Assembly (NCBI GenBank): GCA_964645585.1
Contig: CAZYAN010000040.1
Coordinates: forward strand, 1-37,319
Source: DATGSL01 sp964645585
Lineage (GTDB): Bacteria; Verrucomicrobiota; Verrucomicrobiia; Opitutales; T3Sed10-336
DNA: 37,319 bases
Direction: 5' to 3'
A model generated the notes under the pieces. That model had not been told where the DNA came from and did no database searches. It worked only from the letters and a program-made list of their open reading frames with translations. Shown piece after piece: positions 8,514 through 18,000 of the stretch; position 1 is the stretch's first letter, and each line of letters opens with the position of its first letter. The translations under genes were made by a program, and so were the position numbers.

Positions 8514-8863
8514 TAGCCAGCTCCGCGCGGGTAACGCAACGGCCCGAAGCCCGCCGGCGAACTATCCGTTTACTTACTTTTGGATTTGACGGAAGTCCCC
8601 GCCAGCGGCATAAAGAATGCCCACTGATTACAATGCCGTGCATTCGTTCTGCTAAGTATCATGCAATGGTTGGTTTCCCGCCCTCCTAAACATCGGATGT
8701 CTTTGTTCGGAACAAGCCGCACGCGGTGGCATCAAAGAATTCCGAGGTTGCCGAATGACAGCTTGTAAACGCGCTTCCCAGTCACTCCACGTTTTCGCAG
8801 CAATGCGGCCGGCGCAAACCGAACCGCATTTCAACGAATGTATAAAATGACAAAAAGGTTACT

Positions 8864-11800
8864 ATGACGCTCTCTGCCATGACTTCATTCACTCGCAAAT
8901 GCGCCTTACTCGTGCCTTTGCTCCTTGCTCCGGGCCTCAGCCTGACGGCCCAGGACATTTTCTGGACGGAATACGGCGGTTCCCCGGGAACCGCGGCGAT
9001 CAAAGGCGCGAATATCAACGGCGAAGACATCGTTGATGTTTTCACCGGAACCGAGATGACGAGCTTTATCGTCGATCTCGACGTCACCGACACCCATCTC
9101 TACTGGACCGGCCACAGCGGCGGCGATGTCTGGCGCCAAACTCTCGGCGGAAACGATGCCGCGCGGATTATTGATCAGACGGCGGGGCTGCTTTCGGTCC
9201 ATGGGATCGAGGTAGACGGTGCCGCAGGCAAAGTTTACATCGCGGACCATGGGAATATCACTCTCGATCCTCCCGTCGTGGGTGGAATTTATTCCACCAG
9301 TCTCGATGGAACTTCTGGACTGAACCCCCTGTGGACCGGCCCCGGCCCCTGGCACTACACAGGAGTCACACTCCGCGGCCAGGACCAGCTGCTTTGGTTC
9401 TCCCGCGCCAGCGACCTCCTTTACATCCAATCGACCAGCGGAGGAACGCCTGACTTCCGAACGCTGGCCAATGCCGGTGAGATCTACGGTATCGCTTACG
9501 ATCCTGCCACCGACATCGCCTATTACACGAATATCGGCACCGACACGCTGAACTACTACAATCTGTCCACGGACGAACAAGGCACTCTATGGACTCCGGG
9601 CATGTCGAATCCACTCAGTGTGAAACTCAGCCCCGGAGGCACACACCTCATCATCGCCGAGCGCGGCCGGGGAATTTCGGCCTACCAATTGGATAACGAT
9701 GTTTACGTGCTTTTGGTAGAGGCTCCCAACGTTCATTTCGGAGTAGCGGTTACAGCGGATCCGGGCCATCTTGAGCCGCCGCCGCCATTGGAGGACGGCG
9801 AGGTTTTGTTCTTCACCGATTTCGAGGCCGACACGCCGGACGAGGCGCCGAGTAAAGAGTGGGGCTCCGTTAGCGGAGCAGGCAAGGTAATCGTGGATGA
9901 GGGAAATGTGTTCGGCTTTGGAACGGATAATCAGTTTTTCCGGGTCGAGAGCGAGAACGGCATGAATTTGGAAACTCCCCAGTTCCGTCTTCCCGCCGAA
10001 GTGCTGACTCTCAGTTTCGACTTTATCGGGCGAGTCAACACGCCGGATACGAACCGCTGGCTGAACATCTTTTTCCGGGTCGGAGGCGCCCGGACCCACA
10101 TTACTTCGATCCGCATGTGGAACCACACGATCCGCAGCGGAACAAACCCGTCTTACGGGGAGAATGATATCCCCATCCGGATGGATACGATTATGAACAA
10201 CTCGCCGGAGACGATTACCTACGAGGATCCGGAAGGCAGGATCCGGAGTCTTCCCTCCGGAAGAGCGACATTGTGGGTGTATGATTATGCGACACAGCTA
10301 TGGAACCCGCTCGAGTTTTCGTACGTTTATGAAGGAACCTTCACCACCCGCGGAGCATTCATGGACAGCATACTTTTCCAGCTCGACTCAAACGCTCCGC
10401 TTCGTTCGTTCGATTTGGATAACATAAAGGTAACGGTCGGCGCTCATCTTTCGGATCTTGAAGGCAGCCTTCCTTTGATTCCCTATCCCGAGGTTCCGCA
10501 GCTGGTGGCGCACGAGGACTTTGAACAATATGACGGTCCCCGGAATATCACGGTACTCGAGGATTATCTGGGAACGTTTGCAAACGGTCAGCTCGACATG
10601 GTCCGGATGCCTACTGCCGGTACCGTGCAAATCGTGGAGGACACGGAAAACCGGTTTGGCCGCGGAACGGACAATCTCGTGATGTACTGGGACAAAGCCG
10701 TGAGCGCCCAGTTTGATATTCCTATTGGAGGCTTGCATACGGGCGTGGCCACGGTCGCATTCGATATGTATCATGAAGGCAAGTTCGAAACGTTAGTGGA
10801 AAGCACGACGAACCGCCTCGGCGCCCGATTCCACGCCGGTACTTTCTCAACCGCGACCGGCTCCAGCGGAATTGTGAACAACTTCGGTCTTGAGGGAGAT
10901 CTGGCGGCGGGCACCTACTTCGTCCGCGGGATTACTTCGGCCAGCAAACGCGTCGATCCGCATTACGTGCAGCGCTGGACGCTGGTGAGAAACAACACCC
11001 GCGATCCGATAACCTACGATTCGCCGCTCGGACCGATTCAACTGGACGCCGGATTCAGCCATGTCTGGCTGAATGGCTTTCTGTTTAACGAGCAGTACGG
11101 TTATGGCGATACCCAGGAAGAGAAGATAATCGACGGATTCCGCTTCGATGCCTTCAACTCCTGGACCGCTTACTTCGACAATATCCGCGTTTGGGAAGGG
11201 GCAATCGTGCCGGATGCGGACATCCAGCGCGACGTGGAACCGGCGGAGCGCGACTTGCTGGTCTACGACGGTTTCGACTACTCCGAAGGAACCGTCGACG
11301 GGCTCAACGGCGGCATCGGATGGGCCGACGGATATCTCACATCCGACGGTTCCCCCAGCGCTGAAGTAATCAGCCCAGGCCTCGAGTGGCCGGGACTGGC
11401 AACATCGGGCAACGCCTTGAGCGCGGTCGGACCGGCGCCGGACAATAACGGCACCCGGAACTTCCGGCTCATCGACATCGACGGCATTCACTCGTCGATG
11501 CTAAACAAATACAGTCCAACTCATATCGGACCTCAGGGCGGATCGATTTGGCTGAGCGTTGTCGGACAAGGAAATCCCGAGCAGGCCGGAACTTTCTGGG
11601 GGTTGAGCCTCTATCGGGACACCTCGGAGCAGAGCGGCGAAGTCCTCTTCCTTGGAAAGGGAAGCGCGGACACTGAAGAAGATGGCTGGCGCTTCACCGG
11701 CGGGCAAGGCTCGTCCACGGGAGGCACTATTCGCACAGGCTTGTCGCTGACCGACAGGCATTTCTGGGTGATTCGCATCGACTACCACGATGACGGCAAT

Positions 11801-12415
11801 CAGGTCGCGCACCTGTTCCACAACCCGGATCCGTTTGGACCCGCTCCGACCGAACCGGTCCTCAGCCGCGAAACGCGCCTCGGGTCGTTCGGCTTTGACC
11901 GCATCCGGATCGCCGGCAATGGCGCCGGTTTCGTGATCGACGAAATCCGAATCGGAACCTCCTGGGAAGCGGTTGCTCCGCTCGGCGAGTTGCCGGCCTA
12001 CCCGGAAGGCTATGCCAATTGGGCTGCCCTCCATTTTCCGGGCGAGACGCATCCGGGGATCATCGGCCCGGAGGCGGATCCGGACGGTGACGGCGTGACC
12101 AACCTGATCGAATACATGATGGGGATGGATCCGACGGAAGCCTCGCGCGACGGCCTGCCGGTCCTCGGCGAAGTCGAGATCGAGGGACTCCGTTACCTGA
12201 CGTTAACCGGAACGCTTCCGGACGGCACAAATCTGGATCTTGCCGTGGAAGCGACTTCCGACATCGACGACTGGTCCAATCCGGATTCCGCCCTGCCGAT
12301 TGCCGGAACTCCGAACGGCGACGGCACAACGACCTACACGTTCCGCGATGTTCAGCCGATCGATTCGAACAGCCGCCGGTTTATGCGAGTAAGCGCGGCC
12401 TTCAAAGTCGACTGA
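8864..12415 (+). CDS. Large exported multidomain protein: YWTD-like propeller, jellyroll modules, Ca-loop C-terminus
   Basis: 1183-residue secreted protein of unknown role. A signal peptide (KCALLVPLLLAPGLSLTAQ) is followed by about 280 residues resembling an LDL-receptor YWTD beta-propeller (DLDVTDTHLYWTGHSGG; IEVDGAAGKVYIAD). Three jellyroll/LamG-like modules then open with related phrases: TDFEADTPDEAPSKEW (about 319), HEDFEQYDGP (about 551) and YDGFDYSEGTVDGLNGG (about 801). The C-terminus carries the calcium-type loop DPDGDGVTNLIEYMMGMDP and a final beta module ending RRFMRVSAAF, common in Verrucomicrobiota exoproteins. The start is supported by AAAAAGG a few bases upstream and a TATAAAAT stretch at 8841. 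The gene is monocistronic, closed by a strong terminator. Surface attachment or glycan binding is a guess. Confidence 0.85.
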   Translation: MTLSAMTSFTRKCALLVPLLLAPGLSLTAQDIFWTEYGGSPGTAAIKGANINGEDIVDVFTGTEMTSFIVDLDVTDTHLYWTGHSGGDVWRQTLGGNDAARIIDQTAGLLSVHGIEVDGAAGKVYIADHGNITLDPPVVGGIYSTSLDGTSGLNPLWTGPGPWHYTGVTLRGQDQLLWFSRASDLLYIQSTSGGTPDFRTLANAGEIYGIAYDPATDIAYYTNIGTDTLNYYNLSTDEQGTLWTPGMSNPLSVKLSPGGTHLIIAERGRGISAYQLDNDVYVLLVEAPNVHFGVAVTADPGHLEPPPPLEDGEVLFFTDFEADTPDEAPSKEWGSVSGAGKVIVDEGNVFGFGTDNQFFRVESENGMNLETPQFRLPAEVLTLSFDFIGRVNTPDTNRWLNIFFRVGGARTHITSIRMWNHTIRSGTNPSYGENDIPIRMDTIMNNSPETITYEDPEGRIRSLPSGRATLWVYDYATQLWNPLEFSYVYEGTFTTRGAFMDSILFQLDSNAPLRSFDLDNIKVTVGAHLSDLEGSLPLIPYPEVPQLVAHEDFEQYDGPRNITVLEDYLGTFANGQLDMVRMPTAGTVQIVEDTENRFGRGTDNLVMYWDKAVSAQFDIPIGGLHTGVATVAFDMYHEGKFETLVESTTNRLGARFHAGTFSTATGSSGIVNNFGLEGDLAAGTYFVRGITSASKRVDPHYVQRWTLVRNNTRDPITYDSPLGPIQLDAGFSHVWLNGFLFNEQYGYGDTQEEKIIDGFRFDAFNSWTAYFDNIRVWEGAIVPDADIQRDVEPAERDLLVYDGFDYSEGTVDGLNGGIGWADGYLTSDGSPSAEVISPGLEWPGLATSGNALSAVGPAPDNNGTRNFRLIDIDGIHSSMLNKYSPTHIGPQGGSIWLSVVGQGNPEQAGTFWGLSLYRDTSEQSGEVLFLGKGSADTEEDGWRFTGGQGSSTGGTIRTGLSLTDRHFWVIRIDYHDDGNQVAHLFHNPDPFGPAPTEPVLSRETRLGSFGFDRIRIAGNGAGFVIDEIRIGTSWEAVAPLGELPAYPEGYANWAALHFPGETHPGIIGPEADPDGDGVTNLIEYMMGMDPTEASRDGLPVLGEVEIEGLRYLTLTGTLPDGTNLDLAVEATSDIDDWSNPDSALPIAGTPNGDGTTTYTFRDVQPIDSNSRRFMRVSAAFKVD

Positions 12416-12444
12416 CGCGGGTCGAATTCTCAACCTTCCACACG

Positions 12445-12476
12445 GGCCGCGAGCGTTTGCTCGCGGCCTTTTTTTT
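12445..12476 (+). terminator. Rho-independent terminator
   Basis: A perfect 10-bp stem (GGCCGCGAGC / GCTCGCGGCC) with a four-base loop is followed by at least eight T. It lies 29 bp after the stop of the large exported protein gene. The T run ends exactly at the assembly gap, so its full length is unknown. Confidence 0.95.
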
Positions 12477-12576
12477 NNNNNNNNNNNNNNNNNNNNNNNN
12501 NNNNNNNNNNNNNNNNNNNNNNNNNNNNNNNNNNNNNNNNNNNNNNNNNNNNNNNNNNNNNNNNNNNNNNNNNNNN
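12477..12576. other. Assembly gap (100 N)
   Basis: Exactly 100 N, the conventional placeholder for a scaffold gap of unknown size. The true distance between the terminator at 12445-12476 and the repeat starting at 12577 is therefore not known, and genes could be missing here. The left edge is a strong hairpin with a T run and the right edge is repeat-like sequence, either of which could have broken the assembly. Confidence 0.97.
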
Positions 12577-12680
12577 CCCAGCGCCATCGGCGCGTCATTC
12601 CTCAGCCGAGGGCAACGTCCTGGGACCACCCCGGAAACACCAGTGCGGCCTGAAGGGGCGCGATAACGAAACCCCAGCTA
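12577..12680. repeat. Probable dispersed palindromic (REP/RAYT-type) repeat at gap edge
   Basis: The sequence contains nested short palindromes: AGCGCC-atc-GGCGC at the left edge, then CATTCCTCAGCC, GAGGGCAACGTCCTGGG and CCTGAAGGGGCGCGA. This layout closely resembles highly repeated intergenic elements I associate with planctomycete and verrucomicrobial genomes, in which GCGCC hairpins flank a CCCGGGGCAACGCCCCGGG-type core. Only one copy is in this window, so repetition itself is not shown. The left end is cut by the assembly gap, which a multi-copy element would readily cause. No coding potential was seen in it. Confidence 0.5.
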
Positions 12681-12754
12681 TGCTCCAATCGTCGATCTCA
12701 CCCGCGCCACCAAACGATTCCGAAGCTCTGCAACTCGAAACCCCGAACCCTGCC

Positions 12755-13996
12755 TCAAGCCGCCCGCGAGCGCGCCACAAGGTCCTTCAACTTCTCTTCA
12801 TCGACTTCAATGCCGAGGCCGGGGCCTTTCGGGACACGCACACGGCCGTTCTTGGGCTGGAACGGTTCCGTGATGATGCTTTCGCCGAGGAATTGCGGTC
12901 CATTCAATGCCGCGGGCCGGTTCAATCCAAACGCGCTGTAAAGAATCAGCGAGGCCGCGAGCGAGATATCGGGATCGGTCAGGCCGCTCCCGAGAAAGAT
13001 CAATCCCGCCGCCTCGACCAGTTCGATTTGCTGCCGCGCGGCCATCAGTCCGCCGGTCCGCGCCGGCTTCATCGCAATGCCATCGCAACAGCCGAGTTTA
13101 ATAAACTCAAAAAGTTCCGTCGGACTGACCATGCCCTCATCCACAATAATCGGCAGCGCCTGCTGCTCAACCAGCCTGCGATAGCCCGAGATTTCGCGAA
13201 TCGGTATTGGCTGTTCCAATACAGGCACTCCTTCATCCGCAAGACGCGGAGCGGCCCAAAGGGCGTCGGCAAGTGTATAACCTCCGTTGGCGTCAGCCCA
13301 CAAGAAACCGTCCGGAACGCGCTGTTTCACGCGCCGCGCCATCTTGATGTCGTAGCGCGGGTCGGGTGCAACCTTCACATTAAAGTTCTCAAAGCCTCGT
13401 TCGAGGCCTTCGTCGATCAGCGCGTCCAGTTTGTCGAACTCATTCGTCTGCAACGTCCAGCTCAACACAATTTCGTCGCCGGTCGGCCGCCCCCAAAGGT
13501 CAGCGATATTCCGCCCGGCGATTTTTCCCGCGAGATCGTGCAGCGCCAGATCAATTCCCGCTTTCGTGATCGGCATTCCGACGGTGAACGACGCCGTGAT
13601 CTCCCGGTTCATCGCCTCATGCGCGCCTTTAATATCGAACGGGTCGCGACCGATCAGCGCGGGCGCGAGGTAACGCTCAATCGCGTCGACCGAAGCTTGA
13701 GGCGTTTCATAACTCCACCGCGGCACCGGCACGCTTTCCCCCCAGCCGATCATGCCATTGTCGGCCGTGATCTTGATAATCACCGCCGCTCGTCCCGTTC
13801 CTTCGGGGCCTTCAAAGAACTTAAAGGGCATCACGGTCGGATAACGAACGGGGAAGGCTTCAATGCGTTCAATTTTCATAGCGCGATTTCCATTACCTCC
13901 GCTCAGTGCGCCGAAGCCCGCGGACGGCATGAACAGCGTTCCGGCAGCCGCGGCCGCGGCACCGGAGAAGAACTCCCGGCGGCTGATCGTATTCAT
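12755..13996 (-). CDS. Tat-exported enolase-superfamily enzyme (mandelate racemase / muconate lactonizing type)
   Basis: 413 residues from the ATG preceded by GGAG nine bases upstream. The N-terminus NTISRREFFSGAAAAAAG is a twin-arginine (Tat) signal, so the enzyme probably folds in the cytoplasm and acts outside the membrane. The superfamily barrel residues are visible: Lys208 in NFNVKVAPD, metal ligands Asp235 (ADANGGY), Glu261 (EQP) and Asp286 (VDEG), and Lys310 (AMKPARTGG). The first lysine of the usual K-x-K pair is Asn206, so chemistry may depend on the two remaining lysines. Dipeptide epimerases, cycloisomerases and sugar-acid dehydratases share this fold, and the substrate cannot be told from sequence. 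It lies about 124 bp downstream of the lactonase gene, with a palindromic repeat between. Confidence 0.85.
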   Translation of the reverse strand: MNTISRREFFSGAAAAAAGTLFMPSAGFGALSGGNGNRAMKIERIEAFPVRYPTVMPFKFFEGPEGTGRAAVIIKITADNGMIGWGESVPVPRWSYETPQASVDAIERYLAPALIGRDPFDIKGAHEAMNREITASFTVGMPITKAGIDLALHDLAGKIAGRNIADLWGRPTGDEIVLSWTLQTNEFDKLDALIDEGLERGFENFNVKVAPDPRYDIKMARRVKQRVPDGFLWADANGGYTLADALWAAPRLADEGVPVLEQPIPIREISGYRRLVEQQALPIIVDEGMVSPTELFEFIKLGCCDGIAMKPARTGGLMAARQQIELVEAAGLIFLGSGLTDPDISLAASLILYSAFGLNRPAALNGPQFLGESIITEPFQPKNGRVRVPKGPGLGIEVDEEKLKDLVARSRAA

Positions 13997-14053
13997 GCCC
14001 CGTTTCTCCCGAAAATTCGGCCCCAGTGCAAACAAAAGCCGCCGCGCGAATTT

Positions 14054-14109
14054 CCGTAAGAGCGGGGGCTTCATCCCCTTCTCAAGGCCCTGAAGGGCCC
14101 ACTCTCACC
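14054..14109. repeat. Imperfect intergenic palindrome, copy A
   Basis: Two 20-base arms (14054-14073 and 14090-14109) are roughly inverted copies of each other, matching at about 14 of 20 positions around GTAAGAGCGGGGGCTTCA and CTGAAGGGCCCACTCTCACC. A relative of the same element occurs at 33177-33231. It lies between the lactonase stop and the enolase-superfamily start and would form a hairpin in the transcript. Confidence 0.55.
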
Positions 14110-14120
14110 CGCGCGCGTCT

Positions 14121-14852
14121 CTACAATTCCGCCGCGGCCGCATCGTCCACAAGCCAAGTCACGCGATCGGAATGTTCGCGCAGAAGCTGCACCGGACGGA
14201 GTTCCGGGTCGTACAGCTCCTGAAAAACAAGAGACAGCGGGGTCGCCTTTTTCGCCCCGGTCACCATCACCACGATCGCTCCACATTTTGCCAGTCCGGC
14301 GCGGGTAACGGTCAAGCGCGGCCCTTTGCCAGGAACATCGACATGCGCGAAGAATTCATCCGGTCCTCCGCCAATAAGGGGGCTGCGCGGAAAGATCGAC
14401 GCAGTGTGACAGTCATCCCCCATCCCGAGAAAGCACAAGTCAAAACAGCGCTGATCCGAGAACCGGCTTCTCCACAGATCATTAAAAACGACGGCCGCCT
14501 GTTCCGGCTCATGGTCGACCGGCCACGGGATGCGGCGCTCGGCCGGAATGGCAAGCGGGTCGAGCAGCATCCGCGCCGCATTGCCGAAATTGCTCTCTTC
14601 ACTCTCGAGCGGCACCATGCGTTCATCGCTGGTAAACCACAGCGCGGCAGCCGCCAATTCCGGAGAAATCGCCTTTTTGGATACGCAATGCCGGTAAAAC
14701 GCGGCCGGAGTCGATCCGCCGGTCAGCGCCCAGGTGAATTCCTCGCCGGCCGCCTTCGTCCGCTCGCGATCCGCGATTGCCACCGCCTCGTTAAAAAGCT
14801 GCTCTTCGCTCCCGACACAGAGCATCCCGTATTCGGTCTTCTTTTTCTTCAT
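14121..14852 (-). CDS. pgl: 6-phosphogluconolactonase (DevB/Pgl type)
   Basis: 243 residues. It hydrolyses 6-phosphogluconolactone to 6-phosphogluconate in the cytosolic oxidative pentose phosphate pathway. Family motifs are in order: TGGSTPAAFY (44-53), SDERMVPLESEESNF (75-89) and the catalytic-region block GMGDDCHTASIFP (143-155). In most members the last block reads GxGxDGHTASLFP; here Asp-Cys replaces Asp-Gly before the catalytic His149, an unusual but conservative change in context. The start MKKKKTEYG was chosen because upstream in-frame residues do not resemble the family; no clear ribosome binding site was seen. No other pentose-phosphate gene adjoins it. Confidence 0.9.
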   Translation of the reverse strand: MKKKKTEYGMLCVGSEEQLFNEAVAIADRERTKAAGEEFTWALTGGSTPAAFYRHCVSKKAISPELAAAALWFTSDERMVPLESEESNFGNAARMLLDPLAIPAERRIPWPVDHEPEQAAVVFNDLWRSRFSDQRCFDLCFLGMGDDCHTASIFPRSPLIGGGPDEFFAHVDVPGKGPRLTVTRAGLAKCGAIVVMVTGAKKATPLSLVFQELYDPELRPVQLLREHSDRVTWLVDDAAAAEL

Positions 14853-15010
14853 AGCAAGAACAGGGGTTACAACCAATGAATACCAAGGCGCACCATTTAG
14901 AAAGTAGAATTCCAGTCCGCGTCGCCAGCACAGGCCGAGAAGCGGTCGCGATGATCGGTCAGTCACGCTGAGCGAGGCAACGGCTCCCATTGCTGACCCG
15001 CGGAAAAACC

Positions 15011-18000
15011 TTACACAGTCGCGGCCATCTCGGCGGCTACAGGCTCATCCTTCTCGCGGTTGAACTTCATCGAAACAACTTTCGAGACGCCTTTCTCCTC
15101 CATCGTCACGCCGAAAATCGCCGAGGCTTCGGCAATGGTCCGCTTGTTGTGGGTGATGATGATGAACTGCGAGTTGCTCGTGAACTGCTTCAGCATCTTG
15201 GTAAAACGGCCGATGTTCGCCTCATCGAGCGGCGCGTCGAGCTCGTCGAGCACACAGAACGGACTCGGCTTGACCATGTAGATCGCGAACAGAAGCGCCA
15301 CGGCGGTCATCGTTTTTTGTCCGCCGGACAACAGGAAAATACTCTTCAGCTTGGTTCCCGGCGGCTGCGCGACGATGTCGACGCCCGACTCGAGCGGGTC
15401 GTCCGCCTCCAGCAATCGCAGATCCGCTGTCCCTCCTCCGAAAAGAGTATCGAACGTGTAGGTGAAATTCTTCCGGATCTGTTCAAAAATCTCCTGAAAC
15501 TGCTTCTGCGACCGGCCATTGATGTCGTCGATCGCCGCAACCAGCTCATCGCGCGCCTTAACCAAATCTTCGCTCTGTTCCGTCAGGAAGGCGAATCGAT
15601 CCTTGAGCTCCGAATATTCTTCAATCGCCACAAGATTCACCGGACCCATCGACTGGATCCGCGACCGCAATGCCTGGACTTCGACGCGGACCGCGTCCCA
15701 ATCCGTCTTCTCCAGCTCCTCACGGTCCTCCGGCGTCAGCGGAGGCTTGCGCGCCGGCTTCGACTCCTGCTTTTTCTCTTCGCCCTCCTCTTCGTCGAGA
15801 TCGAGCGGATGGGTGCCCTCCGGTTCATCGTCGGCGTGCCAGAGCATCGCCTGCCAGTCGATGCCGCTCAGCTCGACTTGGTATTCGCGTTCCGCTTCCT
15901 CTTTAATAAAGCCGAGCTTCGAGCGCTGCTCCGCCAGCTTCACCTCAATTTTATTGAGCTCCCGCTGGTCTTCTTCGGTCGACGATCGTGATTGCGCGAT
16001 CTCGCCTTCGATTTCCGCGATCCGCGCGTCCAGTTCCGCGAACAGCGCCCGCGCCGCCTCAACCTTTTCCTGCATTTCGCCAAGTTTGGCAGCGGCTTCT
16101 CGAGCAACTTCCGTCTCAACTTCCTTCTCGCGGCCGAGCGCCTCGATCTGTTCCCGCGTCACTCGAATCTCGTTCCGGCGGCTTTCGAGCGCTCGCGTAA
16201 GCTCGGCTTTGCGCTCTTCCATCTCGGCCAGCCCGCGATCGAGGACCTCCAGCCGCTGGCGCTTTTCCGCGAGTTCAAACCGAATCTCAGAAAGGCTCTC
16301 GCGCTTGCGCTCCCGTTCGGCGCGAAGTTCTTCCAGCCGGGCTTCGCATGTTCCGATCTTTCCCCGCTGCCCTTCAAAAAGTTCCTGGGCCTCTTTCATC
16401 CCGGCCTCGATCCGCTCGAAATCCTCCCGCGACTTTTCCCGGCGCTGTCCGATTGTTCCACGCTCGTCTTCGAGCCTCTTCAACCGGTTCTCGACATCGG
16501 CGCGACTCCGTTCCAAGCCGCGCTCTTCCGCCTGCAGACTCGTCCGCTTCTCCCCGGCGGCCATCAGATTCTTCCGCGCGGTCTCGACGCCGCGCTCCGC
16601 TTCGTTCAGCCGTTCCTGTTTGGCTTCGGCTTCCTCGCGCAACGCCTGAAGTTTCTTTTGCTGCTCGGCAACATCGGCGGTAAGCTCCTTAATCTCGCCG
16701 CTCCGCTCAAGAATTCCGCTGGTTTTGCCTTTCGAATACCCGCCAAAAATCAGCCCGCGCCGGTCGATCAATTCGCCTTTGCCGGTCGCAACGTGCGTAA
16801 ACGAAAAATCCGGATTCTCCCGCCAAAACGCCAAAAACTCGCCGGGACTTTCCGTATAATAACTGTCCGCCAGCAGATTCTTGACCGGATGGATCGCGCC
16901 GTCTTCCTCGTCACACCGAATCAGCGAAGCGGCCGGCTTCAAAAAAGCGGGAAGCTTCGATCCGTCCCCGTTGCCAGCATGGGCAACAGGAAACTGGATA
17001 CACGCCTTGCCGAGCTTTTGCTGCTCGAGCAGCTCCACCACGGCAAGGGCAGCCGCCGGATCCTCGACGGCGACAGCATCCATCGCCGCGCCGAGAAGCG
17101 CTCCGATCGCACGCGTGTATTCGGCCGGGACCTGGACGTTCTGCGTGACCGGCCGCCGGAAATTTTCTCCGAGGGCATGGTCGAGTTTGCCCTGTAAAAA
17201 GGCCTTCGCACCGTCGCTGAAACCTTCCAGTTTCTCATCGAGCTGCTGCAACAGGCGCAGCCGCGCACTGCTCTGCGCCAGCGTCCGGTCCGTCTCTTGA
17301 ATCTGCCGCTGAACTTCGCGAAAGGCTTCTCGCGCCGCGGTAACGTTCTCCTGCGCGGCGGTAACACCCGCCTCCGCCGCGGCGACATCCGCTTCGGCGC
17401 GCGCAAGGTTTTCTCGCAGCGACTCCAGGCTTTTCGCGATCGCGTCCCGGTCAGCCCGAACGTCGGCAATCTCGCCATCAAGCGCCGCGTGACGCATTTC
17501 GTCCGACTTGAGATTCACCTCGATCATCGAGAGCTGATTCCGGCACCGGGCGACATCGTTTTCGTAGCGCAGCAATCCGTGTTTCTCGCGCTCCAGCGTC
17601 TGTTCGGCTTCCGTCAGCTCCTGCTGAAGCGCCGCGAGTTCCTGGTTGCGAAGCTGAAAGACTTCGTCGGAGCTGCCGACCAGGTTGAGCTGCTCCTGTT
17701 TAACTTCAGCGCTGCCGCGCGCCCGCTGCTCGATGTCAGCCAGCTGGTTCTCGATCGACAGGATCTCGTTGCCGGCCTCTTCGATCCGTTTCTCGAAATC
17801 GGTCCGCCGCGCGTCGGCCAGTTGAATTTTATTTTCCGCCTGCTCCTTGCGCGACCGCAGATCAAAGACCGCCTGCTGCGCCTCCTGAAGGCGGCTGTTG
17901 GCCGCGGAGCGCTCCGCCTTCTTGCGTGCGCCTTCTTCCTCGCGGCCGGTGAGGTCGCGGCGGCTGCGCTCGACCTTGCCGGTCAAGCCGCTCATGCGCT

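Noticed and set aside
8586..8614. TTGACG-17-CATAAA promoter-like pair in the 8514-8863 gap
   Set aside because: It would give a leader of about 240 bases and matches the -10 consensus at only four of six positions; the TATAAAAT at 8841 is closer to the gene. Nothing else was seen in this gap.
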